NCBI RefSeq assembly: GCF_011300685.1
Contig: NZ_CP049864.1
Coordinates: 1,666,885-1,730,884, forward strand
Reading direction: 5' to 3'
Origin: Lysobacter sp. HDW10
GTDB lineage: Bacteria > Pseudomonadota > Gammaproteobacteria > Xanthomonadales > Xanthomonadaceae
Length of the DNA: 64,000 bases
Below, piece after piece: positions 56,569 to 64,000 of the stretch (positions are counted from its first letter, which is position 1; each line of letters begins with the position of its first letter). The notes beneath the pieces were generated by a model. That model was not told the DNA's origin. It searched no databases and was given only the letters and a program-made list of their open reading frames with translations. Position numbers and translations under genes: made by a program.

Positions 56569-58221
56569 ATGAAGAAGTTCTTGCAAGTCATTGTGATTGC
56601 ACTGGCTTTTGTCTTGGCTAGCGCGCCTGCATGGGCGCTGGGTCTGGGGCAAATCCAAGTCAAGTCGCGCCTGAACGAACCGTTTCTTGCCTATATCCCC
56701 ATCATTTCGAGCGATCCCGCCGAGCTACAAGAGCTCAGTGCAAAGCTGGCTGACCCTGAAACGTTTATTCGTGTCGGCCTGCCGCTGCCGGACCGCTTGG
56801 TCTCCGATTTGCATTTTTCGATCGAGACAGGCGAAGACGGTAAGCCCTTTGTAAAGGTCACCAGCCTCACACCGGTCACGCTGACCGAGCTCGACTTCCT
56901 TGTGGAGGTGCAATGGTCGGACGGTCGCTTGGTGCGCGAATATTCGGCCTTGATGACACCGCCGAATACGATCTCAGGCACGCCGCCGGCGATTCAAGCG
57001 CCGACAGTTGCGCCAAACAACGCCGTGGTGCGTGCTGAGTCGACCGTCACTGAGGCACTACCCGAACAAACGACGACACCCAGTGTCGCCACCTCGGCAG
57101 CACCGGTATCGAGCGTTGCGGACACCGCATCAGCACCTGAGTCGAGCAGTGCATCGAGCGTCGTCGCCTCCGGTCGAACGTATGGGCCCATTCGCTATGG
57201 TCAGACATTGGGCGAGATCGCACGCGCGATGGCGGGCAACAACGGCGATCCGACCCAAACAATGCAGCAATTGCTGCAACTCAATAGCGATGCATTCATC
57301 GGTGGCAATATCAACCGATTGAAAGCCGGCGCAATATTGCGCACGCCGGAAGGCAGTCTCGACGTTAAGGCACCCTCGGCTGAGGATCGCGCTGCCGTGG
57401 CCAAAGCGGCACCTTCAGTCGCCAATCGCACCGTTCGACCGACCGATACGTCGACGGTTGCGAACAAGGCTGCGAACGAGAGCAGAACGAGTGCGTCCGC
57501 CGCGCCAAAGGCACTGAGCGAGGCGCGTTTGAAAATCGTCGCGCCGACGGCGAATAACGATGCACCGACCACGCGCAGTGGGGGAGGCAAACAAGGGGAT
57601 GGCGACATGCTTCAACAACAGATTCAGCAGGCCAACGAGTCGATCGCCACGAAAGACGCAGAGATCAACGAGTTGAAATCACGCGTTGCTGAGCTCGAAC
57701 AATTGAAAAACAAGCAAGCGCAGCTGATTGCGATTAAAGACACGCAGTTGGCGAGCGCGCAGAAGAATCTACAAACCCGCCAGACCGAAAAGGGCAAAGA
57801 CGCAGCAGGCGCGAACCATTTCCCGTGGATGGGTCTGACCTGGGCACTGATCGCGGCGGTCTTGTTAGCGGGTTTGGTCTGGGTGTTCCGTGGCCGTAAG
57901 AAGTCGAGCGCAAAGCCGGCAGGCACACCGCGTTGGATGCAGGATCTCGCCGCTGCCTCTGCGGTGTCTGAAGCAGCCTACGCAGCTGAGGTCAAAAACG
58001 CAGACGCCAACGTCGAGCCTTCACACGAACCTGTCCCGGTGCCGAAAGCAGATCCGATCTCAGAGGATCACGATGCTTTGTCGAAAATTGCGAAGGCGCG
58101 TGCTTGCATCGTCGTCGGTGACAAGCACACGGCGCGCGAAATTCTACAAACGCTCTTACAAGAAAGCCTGCTTCCTGAAACGCACAAAGCAGCAGAGCAA
58201 TTGCTCAACGACCTTCGTTGA
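56569..58221 (+). CDS. fimV: FimV-like pilus and polarity protein (550 aa)
   Basis: A signal peptide ([23 protein letters not shown]) is followed by the FimV N-terminal domain [20 protein letters not shown] and a LysM-like segment ([20 protein letters not shown]). A long low-complexity Ala/Ser/Thr region comes next, then a coiled coil ([24 protein letters not shown]), one transmembrane helix ([18 protein letters not shown]) and a cytoplasmic C-terminal FimV domain ([22 protein letters not shown]). In Pseudomonas FimV organises type IV pili and cyclic-AMP signalling at the pole. Here the cytoplasmic part is shorter than in Pseudomonas. The stop overlaps the truA TTG. Confidence 0.93.
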   Translation: MKKFLQVIVIALAFVLASAPAWALGLGQIQVKSRLNEPFLAYIPIISSDPAELQELSAKLADPETFIRVGLPLPDRLVSDLHFSIETGEDGKPFVKVTSLTPVTLTELDFLVEVQWSDGRLVREYSALMTPPNTISGTPPAIQAPTVAPNNAVVRAESTVTEALPEQTTTPSVATSAAPVSSVADTASAPESSSASSVVASGRTYGPIRYGQTLGEIARAMAGNNGDPTQTMQQLLQLNSDAFIGGNINRLKAGAILRTPEGSLDVKAPSAEDRAAVAKAAPSVANRTVRPTDTSTVANKAANESRTSASAAPKALSEARLKIVAPTANNDAPTTRSGGGKQGDGDMLQQQIQQANESIATKDAEINELKSRVAELEQLKNKQAQLIAIKDTQLASAQKNLQTRQTEKGKDAAGANHFPWMGLTWALIAAVLLAGLVWVFRGRKKSSAKPAGTPRWMQDLAAASAVSEAAYAAEVKNADANVEPSHEPVPVPKADPISEDHDALSKIAKARACIVVGDKHTAREILQTLLQESLLPETHKAAEQLLNDLR

Positions 58222-59039
58222 ACGGAGCGCCCGCCATTCGATTTGCCTTAGGGGTTGAATACGATGGGGGTGCCTTTCGTGGGTGGCAGCGATCCGACGA
58301 ATCTGTGCCTTCTGTTCAGGCAGCGCTTGAAGACGCGCTCTCGAAGGTTGCAAATCAGCCGATTTCGGTGACCTGCTCAGGTCGAACAGATGCCGGCGTC
58401 CACGCACGTTGCCAAGTGGTTCATTTCGATTCGGACGTGCGGCGTGACGCGCGTGCTTGGCTGTTGGGCGCCACCGCAAACCTGCCAAGAAGCGTGGCCG
58501 TCGCTTGGTGCCAGCCGGTTGCGTCGGATTTCAATGCGCGATTTTCCGCAGTGCGTCGACGCTATCGCTATAGCTTGCTCAACCGACAGACGCGGCCGGG
58601 CTTCATGTCCCAGTATTTGGCTTGGGAATTGCATCCATTGGATGCAGACGCGATGCATTTGGCCGCGCAAGCACTTGTCGGCGAGCATGACTTCAGTAGC
58701 TTTCGTAGCTCGCAATGCGAAGCACCACATGCACGGCGATTTCTGTCGAATATTTCAGTGACGCGTGAAGGTGAGGTGTTGCACGTGGACGTTGAAGGCA
58801 ATGCCTTCTTGCACCATATGGTGCGCAATATCGTGGGTGCGTTGTTAGAGGTCGGAAAGGGACGCAAGTCAGTGAACTGGCTCGGCGAGTTGCTGGACAT
58901 GCGTGATCGGACGCAGGGCGGGGTCACAGCGCCCGCGTGTGGATTGGTGTTCATCGGGCCGCGCTATTCTGAAAATTGGAACTTGCCGGAAGAGGTCACC
59001 ACGCGTGAGATCACTTTTTCGTACCCGAACGCTGTTTGA
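58218..59039 (+). CDS. truA: tRNA pseudouridine synthase A
   Basis: This 273-residue enzyme makes pseudouridine at positions 38-40 of tRNA. The catalytic aspartate is in [17 protein letters not shown], and [11 protein letters not shown] and [17 protein letters not shown] are family signatures. The start is TTG at 58218, overlapping the fimV stop as TTGA and followed by an Asn codon. Its last 35 bases overlap the TrpF-like frame if that begins at the GTG at 59005. The fimV-truA-trpF order is standard. Confidence 0.97.
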   Translation: MNGAPAIRFALGVEYDGGAFRGWQRSDESVPSVQAALEDALSKVANQPISVTCSGRTDAGVHARCQVVHFDSDVRRDARAWLLGATANLPRSVAVAWCQPVASDFNARFSAVRRRYRYSLLNRQTRPGFMSQYLAWELHPLDADAMHLAAQALVGEHDFSSFRSSQCEAPHARRFLSNISVTREGEVLHVDVEGNAFLHHMVRNIVGALLEVGKGRKSVNWLGELLDMRDRTQGGVTAPACGLVFIGPRYSENWNLPEEVTTREITFSYPNAV

Positions 59040-59688
59040 CGGATTTATGCGTCCAGGCGACGTACGCCTGGCGGGCGAACTGGGCGCTGACGCCGTCTCT
59101 TTTCATTTTGGTCAAGACAGCGCACATGCCGTCCGTGTGGAGGCCGCGCGCAGCATGCGACAGGCCATCACGCCGCTGGTGGGCTCAGTGGCTTCCTTTT
59201 CCGACAATACGCAGCAAGAAGTTCGCGAGATCATCAAACAGCTCAGGCCGAACTTGGTCATCTTTTCCGGGCGTGAAGAGGATGCGTTTTGCCGTGCCTT
59301 CGGTATTCCATTTCTGAAGACCTTTGAGCAGGCGCTGTTGCCGCCTGGTACAGATGGCAAGCTCCTGCACGCCAGTTTCCCAAATGCCGCCGGGTTCGTA
59401 TTTCGCGCCAGTGGTCCTCCGAGCAGTGCGTCACACTCCAGCTGGAAATGGCTGCCGCAAGAGCTGACGAAGCCCTTTCTGCTTTCCGGCGGGTTTAGAA
59501 TCGACGAGTTATTCGAGGTCATCACTACGATCGAGCCGTGGGGCGTTGTCGTTTGTGACGAAATCGAAACGCAACATGGCTTCAAAGATGGCGAGTTGAT
59601 GCGCGAGGTGGTCTTTGAATCACGCCGCGCAGATTGCCATGAAGTCCAAAACGCCTGTGAAAGTTCACTTCCGGATCTGAAAAAATGA
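59005..59688 (+). CDS. degenerate TrpF homologue, probably not an active phosphoribosylanthranilate isomerase
   Basis: The order truA-(this)-accD and segments such as [48 protein letters not shown] and PFLLSGGF identify a TrpF homologue. The active site is lost. The KxCG motif with catalytic Cys reads LFDGF, the F.P.S.R segment reads [10 protein letters not shown] and LHG reads FSG. The catalytic aspartate segment reads FVFRAS, and the phosphate-binding DVSSGVE reads VVCDEIE; only LSGG and GFKD remain. The frame is intact over 227 codons. GTG at 59005 has GGAAGAGG nine bases upstream; ATG at 59047 would remove the first strand. It overlaps the DUF3144 gene by ATGA, so it may be repurposed rather than decaying. 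Confidence 0.85.
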   Translation: MRSLFRTRTLFDGFMRPGDVRLAGELGADAVSFHFGQDSAHAVRVEAARSMRQAITPLVGSVASFSDNTQQEVREIIKQLRPNLVIFSGREEDAFCRAFGIPFLKTFEQALLPPGTDGKLLHASFPNAAGFVFRASGPPSSASHSSWKWLPQELTKPFLLSGGFRIDELFEVITTIEPWGVVVCDEIETQHGFKDGELMREVVFESRRADCHEVQNACESSLPDLKK

Positions 59689-60011
59689 GCGAAAACGAAA
59701 CCACCCAAACCGAAACAAATGGACAAGAAGGCGTTGCATTGGATCCGCAATTCTTCACTGCGACGAATGCCTACTTGGAACTTGCCAACCAGCAAGGGCA
59801 GTCATTCGGTATGAAGCGCGTGAGTGCGGCCATTTTGTACGCGGCGGCGCGCTATAACTCGCACGCCTATATTGGTTATGAAACCAATCCTTCAGCCAAC
59901 AAAGAGGCGTTCATCGAGTACATGCTTGATTTGTACCGCCGGATGTTGGAAGAAAATGTCGACAACCTGATCGAGAACATCGAGGCAGGTGCCACGGCCC
60001 CGCAGGCCTGA
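59685..60011 (+). CDS. DUF3144-family protein (108 aa)
   Basis: This 108-residue, acidic, soluble protein is mostly helical, with the family core FFTATNAYLELANQQGQ and VSAAILYAAARYNSHAY, then EAFIEYMLDLYRRMLEENVDN. DUF3144 members occur in proteobacteria and have no assigned function. The N-terminal 15 residues are polar and probably disordered. It overlaps the TrpF-like gene by ATGA, so translation is coupled to it. A hairpin and a possible promoter for accD follow. Confidence 0.88.
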   Translation: MSENETTQTETNGQEGVALDPQFFTATNAYLELANQQGQSFGMKRVSAAILYAAARYNSHAYIGYETNPSANKEAFIEYMLDLYRRMLEENVDNLIENIEAGATAPQA

Positions 60012-60017
60012 GCTCAA

Positions 60018-60053
60018 TTGGACTTGCCCGACACGTCGGCTAGACTGTCGGGC
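60018..60053 (+). promoter_or_regulatory. possible accD promoter and 8-bp hairpin
   Basis: TTGGAC (60018-60023) and TAGACT (60041-60046) are 17 bases apart, weak matches with ideal spacing. They overlap a perfect inverted repeat, GCCCGACA (60026-60033) and TGTCGGGC (60046-60053). The repeat may be an operator or an attenuator, as it lacks a T tract. Confidence 0.3.
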
Positions 60054-60073
60054 TCTCTGGATCGAAGTATTCC

Positions 60074-60967
60074 ATGTCCTGGCTGAAACGAATTACAACC
60101 ACACGTATACGTACGGATGCAGGTGGCGAAGCCCGCAAGCGCAATGTCCCAGAAGGCCTTTGGGAAAAGTGCGATGAATGCGGTGCCGTCCTGTATGCCC
60201 GTGAATTGGAAGAAAACTTGCAGGTGTGCCCAAAGTGCGCGCATCACATGTCGATTCGCGCACGTGCGCGCCTGCACGCGTTCTTGGACGCGGGTCCGTT
60301 GAGGGAGATTGGCAGCGATCTGCAACCCGTTGATGTCCTGAAATTCAAAGATCAAAAGAAGTACGCAGACCGTATCAAAGCGGCGCAAAAGAGCTCAGGT
60401 GAATCTGAGGGGCTGATTGCGTACGCCGGCCATCTAAAACGCATGCCGATCGTGGCCAGCGCATTTGACTTCGGTTTTATGGCGGGTTCGATGGGTTCGG
60501 TTGTGGGCGAGCGTTTTGCATTGGGTGTGGAAGAGGCCATTCGCCTGAACGCACCGTTTGTCAATTTCGCAGCCAGCGGCGGCGCACGCATGCAAGAGAG
60601 CCTCTTCTCATTGATGCAAATGGCGAAGACCTCCGCAGCACTCGCACGTTTGCGCGCGCAGGGCCTGCCTTATATCTCTGTGTTAACGAATCCGACCACG
60701 GGCGGTGTCTCGGCGTCCTTGGCAATGTTGGGCGATATCAATATCGGTGAACCCAAAGCGCTGATCGGATTTGCGGGTCCTCGCGTGATCGAACAAACCA
60801 TTCGCGAAAAGCTACCCGAAGGCTTCCAGCGCTCGGAATTTTTATTGGAGCACGGCGCCATCGATCAAATTTGCGATCGCCGTGAACTGCGTGACCGCAT
60901 TGCGTCTCTTTTGGCCATGCTGGGCAATAAGCCGGCACCTGCTGAGGATGAGGAGACATTGGCTTGA
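60074..60967 (+). CDS. accD: acetyl-CoA carboxylase carboxyltransferase beta subunit
   Basis: This 297-residue subunit, with AccA, transfers CO2 from biotin to acetyl-CoA to start fatty-acid synthesis. The N-terminal zinc ribbon is [23 protein letters not shown]. The crotonase-like body contains [20 protein letters not shown] and [17 protein letters not shown] and ends with RREL. Length is usual. Its stop overlaps the glmM TTG as TTGA. No clear Shine-Dalgarno precedes the ATG. Confidence 0.97.
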   Translation: MSWLKRITTTRIRTDAGGEARKRNVPEGLWEKCDECGAVLYARELEENLQVCPKCAHHMSIRARARLHAFLDAGPLREIGSDLQPVDVLKFKDQKKYADRIKAAQKSSGESEGLIAYAGHLKRMPIVASAFDFGFMAGSMGSVVGERFALGVEEAIRLNAPFVNFAASGGARMQESLFSLMQMAKTSAALARLRAQGLPYISVLTNPTTGGVSASLAMLGDINIGEPKALIGFAGPRVIEQTIREKLPEGFQRSEFLLEHGAIDQICDRRELRDRIASLLAMLGNKPAPAEDEETLA

Positions 60968-62322
60968 ACAGCCGCAAGTGGTTCGGTACAGATGGAATTC
61001 GTGGGCGCGTAGGCGCACATCCGATTGCTGCCGACTTCGTCTTGCAACTCGGCAATGCCTATGGACGCGTGCTGAGCGAGCAACATCACGCGCGCGGCAA
61101 CTGGCGCAAGCCAGTGGTGGTCATCGGCAAAGACACACGCATCTCGAACTATATGTTCGAGGCGGCACTTGAGGCCGGCTTGGTCGCGGCAGGTGTTGAC
61201 GTACAACTCATGGGTCCAATGCCGACACCTGCCGTATCGCATCTCACGCGTTCGCTACGCGCAGACGGCGGCATCGTTATTTCTGCATCACATAATCCGC
61301 ATTTTGATAATGGGATCAAGTTCTTCAACGCAGACGGCGAAAAGATTGATGACGCGATGGAGCTCGCCATCGAAGCCGCGATTGAAACGCCGTTTGCCAC
61401 GGTCGAATCCGAAAAGCTGGGCAAGGCCATCCGTACACGCGACGCGATTGGGCGTTATGTCGAAGCGTGCAAAAACTCGATCGCGAAGGGTGTGGACCTG
61501 TCAGGCATGCATGTGGTGATTGACGGCGCCAATGGTGCGAATTATCAAATCGGCCCGATGGTGTTTCGTGAGTTAGGCGCGCGCGTCGATGTACTGGGCG
61601 TGGAACCTGACGGCACCAATATCAATGCCGGTGTTGGCTCAACCCACCCGGAGGCCCTGGCTGAAAAAGTTGTGATGTTGGGCGCGGAACTCGGTATTGC
61701 CTTTGACGGCGACGGTGATCGCGTCGTTTTGGTTGATGGCTCAGGCGCAGTACGCGACGGTGACGACATCTTGTACGTGCTTGCGCGTCATTGGAAGCGC
61801 CAAGGTCGTTTGAGAGGGCCCGTCGTCGGAACCTTGATGACCAATTTCGGTTTCGAAAAAGCATTGGGCGAGCTGGGCATACCGTTCATGCGTTCCAACG
61901 TCGGTGACCGCTATGTCCTGCGAATGCTGCTTGAGAACCAAGGGGTTCTTGGCGGTGAAGCATCAGGTCACGTGCTTTGCTTGGATCGCTCGGCAACGGG
62001 TGATGGCATCATCGCCGCATTACAGGTCTTGGAAGCTTTGCGCGAATCGGGTGAAACACTCGTCGAAGCCTTGCACGGTTTGACGAAAGTGCCGCAGAAA
62101 ACACGCAATGTCCGAATCGACAACGCAAAACAAGTTGTTGCGCGCGAAGAAGTCGTGGCGGCTCTTGCGCATGCCAGCAAACAAGTCGAGGGTAGGGGGC
62201 GTGCCTTCCTTCGACCTTCCGGCACCGAACCTGTTGTTCGCGTGACTGTGGAAGCGGACGACGCACGATTAGTCGAAGAAACCCTGCAAGCATTAGCCGC
62301 CATCGTCGAAAGTGCACATTGA
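60964..62322 (+). CDS. glmM: phosphoglucosamine mutase
   Basis: This 452-residue enzyme converts glucosamine-6-phosphate to the 1-phosphate for UDP-GlcNAc. The phosphoserine loop is [17 protein letters not shown] near residue 102, the metal loop [13 protein letters not shown] near 245, the sugar loop [10 protein letters not shown], and the phosphate loop [11 protein letters not shown]. The start is TTG at 60964 ([16 protein letters not shown]), overlapping the accD stop. Length is standard. It is followed by an oxygenase and tpiA. Confidence 0.97.
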   Translation: MNSRKWFGTDGIRGRVGAHPIAADFVLQLGNAYGRVLSEQHHARGNWRKPVVVIGKDTRISNYMFEAALEAGLVAAGVDVQLMGPMPTPAVSHLTRSLRADGGIVISASHNPHFDNGIKFFNADGEKIDDAMELAIEAAIETPFATVESEKLGKAIRTRDAIGRYVEACKNSIAKGVDLSGMHVVIDGANGANYQIGPMVFRELGARVDVLGVEPDGTNINAGVGSTHPEALAEKVVMLGAELGIAFDGDGDRVVLVDGSGAVRDGDDILYVLARHWKRQGRLRGPVVGTLMTNFGFEKALGELGIPFMRSNVGDRYVLRMLLENQGVLGGEASGHVLCLDRSATGDGIIAALQVLEALRESGETLVEALHGLTKVPQKTRNVRIDNAKQVVAREEVVAALAHASKQVEGRGRAFLRPSGTEPVVRVTVEADDARLVEETLQALAAIVESAH

Positions 62323-62329
62323 GCAAGTC

Positions 62330-63286
62330 ATGAGCCAGAGTCCGATTCCCACCTTTGATATCAGCGAATACACGGGCACAACGGATCCCGCTGCGCGCGC
62401 CGCATTCGTCAAAAAATTGGGCGATGCATACCGCGAGTGGGGTTTCGCGGGGATTCGCAATCATGGTATTGCCGCCGCCTCTATTGATGCGGCCTATGAC
62501 GTATTCAAAGCCTTCTTTTCGCTGCCGGATGCAGTCAAACAGCAATACAAGGTGCCGGGTTCAGGCGGTGCACGCGGCTTTACGCCATTTGGTATTGAGA
62601 CTGCAAAAGGCGCGACACATTTTGATTTGAAAGAGTTCTTTCATATCGGCCGTGAAATTCCGCGTGACTCGAAGTACGCCGAAATCATGCAGCCCAATGT
62701 GTGGCCTTCCGAGCTGCCCGAATTCAAAACGATCGGTTATGGCCTGTACGAATCCTTGGATTCGTTGGGCAATGTGGTGTTGGAAATCCTGGCGACTGAT
62801 CTGGGTCTTGCGCCTGATTTCTTTGTCGAGCGTACTTACTCCGGCAACTCCATCTTGCGTCCGATTCACTACCCGCCGATTCCTGACGGCGATGTGCCGA
62901 ATGTTCGTGCAGGTGAGCACGAAGACATCAACCTGATCACGTTGTTAGTGGGCGCGAGCGCCGAAGGTCTTGAAGTCAAATCACGAAAGGGCGAATGGGT
63001 TCCCTTTACGGCGGATGCTGACACCATCGTCGTGAATATCGGTGACATGTTGCAACGGATGACCAATCACGTCTATCCGTCGACCACGCATCGTGTCGTC
63101 AACCCGAAGGGTGCCAACGCGCGTGCACCGCGTTATTCGACGCCATTTTTCTTACATCTCAATCCGGATGCATCGGTGGGCGTGTTGCCTTCCACGATCA
63201 CACCGGACAACCCGAGTCGGTATGCCGAAGCAATTACGGCGAATGAATACCTGATGGAACGGTTGCGCGAAATCAAACTCGTTTAA
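62330..63286 (+). CDS. isopenicillin N synthase-like Fe(II)/2-oxoglutarate oxygenase
   Basis: This 318-residue double-stranded beta-helix enzyme has a DIOX_N region (about residues 5-110, including YREWGFAGIRNHGI and ARGFTPFGIETAKG). The catalytic 2OG-Fe(II) domain has His and Asp in AGEHEDINLITLL, the distal His in STTHRVVNP and the 2-oxoglutarate arginine in PRYSTPFFLHL. All ligands are present, so it should be active. The family covers antibiotic, hormone and sulfur metabolism, and the substrate cannot be deduced. It starts seven bases after glmM; a start six codons earlier would overlap it. Confidence 0.9.
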   Translation: MSQSPIPTFDISEYTGTTDPAARAAFVKKLGDAYREWGFAGIRNHGIAAASIDAAYDVFKAFFSLPDAVKQQYKVPGSGGARGFTPFGIETAKGATHFDLKEFFHIGREIPRDSKYAEIMQPNVWPSELPEFKTIGYGLYESLDSLGNVVLEILATDLGLAPDFFVERTYSGNSILRPIHYPPIPDGDVPNVRAGEHEDINLITLLVGASAEGLEVKSRKGEWVPFTADADTIVVNIGDMLQRMTNHVYPSTTHRVVNPKGANARAPRYSTPFFLHLNPDASVGVLPSTITPDNPSRYAEAITANEYLMERLREIKLV

Positions 63287-63297
63287 GGATCACTTTT

Positions 63298-64000
63298 ATG
63301 CGTCAGAAAATTGTTGCCGGTAATTGGAAAATGAACGGCAATCTGGCTTCCGCGCACGCGCTGATGAAAGACCTGGCAGGCATGCCGGGGAACGTCCAAG
63401 CCATTGTCTTTCCGCCGTCGGTGTACTTGCCGGGTTTGATTCAGGCGTTTACGGGCGGAGCCATTGCGCTCGGCGCACAAGATGTCAGCGCGCATCAAAA
63501 AGGCGCGTATACGGGTGAAATTGCCCCGGACATGCTGTCGGATATCGGCGCGACACATACCTTGGTCGGCCACTCCGAACGTCGCGAATACCATGCCGAA
63601 TCGAACGCGCAGGTCGCTGCGAAGTTTGCCGCGGCAAAGGCTGCCGGTATTGTGCCCGTGCTGTGTGTCGGTGAAACCTTGGCCCAGCGCGAAGCTGGCG
63701 AAACCGAATCGGTGATTCGCGATCAACTGAACGCCGTGATCGAACAGGTTGGCGTCGCGGGTCTGGACGGTGCGATCGTGGCCTATGAGCCGGTTTGGGC
63801 AATCGGCACCGGTAAAACCGCGTCACCCGAGCAAGCGCAGGCGGTTCACGCGTTCATTCGTGGCGAGATAGCTGCCTTGGATGGTAGAATCGCCGCCTCG
63901 CTCCCGATCCTGTACGGCGGTAGCGTGAAGGCCGACAACGCCGCCTTGCTGTTCTCACAGCCGGATGTCGACGGCGGCCTCGTCGGTGGCGCCTCTTTGG
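63298..64000 (+). CDS. tpiA: triose-phosphate isomerase, 3' end cut by window edge
   Basis: The first 234 residues of a TIM-barrel isomerase are present, with only the final few residues beyond the edge. Catalytic residues are Lys12 in GNWKMNG, the histidine in LVGHSERREYH and the glutamate in AYEPVWAIGTGK. The phosphate loop ILYGGSVKADNA and GGLVGGASL are also visible. AAGGAT precedes the ATG at 63298, 11 bases after the oxygenase stop. It interconverts glyceraldehyde-3-phosphate and dihydroxyacetone phosphate in glycolysis. Confidence 0.97.
   Translation, partial: MRQKIVAGNWKMNGNLASAHALMKDLAGMPGNVQAIVFPPSVYLPGLIQAFTGGAIALGAQDVSAHQKGAYTGEIAPDMLSDIGATHTLVGHSERREYHAESNAQVAAKFAAAKAAGIVPVLCVGETLAQREAGETESVIRDQLNAVIEQVGVAGLDGAIVAYEPVWAIGTGKTASPEQAQAVHAFIRGEIAALDGRIAASLPILYGGSVKADNAALLFSQPDVDGGLVGGASL

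Noticed and set aside
62330-63286. Isopenicillin N synthase-like gene as a sign of a beta-lactam cluster
   Set aside because: No peptide synthetase or other biosynthetic gene is nearby; the name reflects fold only.

Overview
The window is core chromosome of a gammaproteobacterium, most likely a member of the Lysobacteraceae (Xanthomonadaceae). This placement is an inference. It rests on gene orders (rpsF-rpsR-rplI-dnaB-alr, gcvR-bcp divergent from dapA-bamC, pcnB-folK-panB-panC-panD-pgi, tsaE-amidase-mutL, fimV-truA-trpF-accD, glmM-tpiA), on a kynurenine-type tryptophan pathway, and on a MutL carrying the endonuclease motif. The DNA is moderately GC-rich. It is very tightly packed: most neighbours overlap by 1-4 bases, and several convergent pairs have no spacer at all. 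I see no insertion sequence, integrase, phage gene, CRISPR array, toxin or specialised biosynthetic cluster.

Layout. Positions 1-4549 (minus strand) are a seven-gene overlapping run: asnS, two unassigned small proteins, a beta carbonic anhydrase, and three tryptophan-catabolism enzymes (2-aminomuconate deaminase-like RidA protein, 3-hydroxyanthranilate dioxygenase, ACMS decarboxylase). An IscA-type Fe-S protein follows, then the ribosomal operon rpsF-rpsR-rplI with a terminator. Next come dnaB, with a perfect DnaA box upstream, and alr. Positions 9034-15320 hold an ABC exporter, a probable anti-sigma factor and an ECF sigma factor, divergent from a GAF-GAF-GGDEF-EAL protein. Then come an aldehyde dehydrogenase, xseA, ispG, an EamA permease, murB, pyrD, amaB and tRNA-Arg(CCT).

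Positions 24155-29351 hold thiD, PhoH, bcp and gcvR, facing dapA and a short BamC-like lipoprotein, then fdxA. Positions 29496-34915 are the pcnB-folK-pantothenate-pgi run. queG, tsaE, an amidase, mutL and a TraB/GumN protein follow, then orphan rnfB with metG, a DUF2147 protein, mrp and dcd, and a small HIT/hydrolase operon. After that come rimO, greB, a HerA-like ATPase, an MltD-type transglycosylase, psd and a SCO protein. The last part (53468-64000, all plus strand) is prmB, aroC, asd, fimV, truA, a degenerate trpF, DUF3144, accD, glmM, an Fe(II)/2-oxoglutarate oxygenase and tpiA (cut by the window edge).

The most notable observation is the TrpF homologue at 59005-59688. Its reading frame is intact and translationally coupled, but essentially every catalytic and phosphate-binding motif of phosphoribosylanthranilate isomerase has been replaced. 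trpB and trpA do not lie beside it, and the other end of the window carries tryptophan-degrading genes. Other points are a set of TTG starts always followed by AAY, three of them overlapping the upstream stop as TTGA; a pcnB with no ATG near its expected start; and a BamC of about half the usual length.
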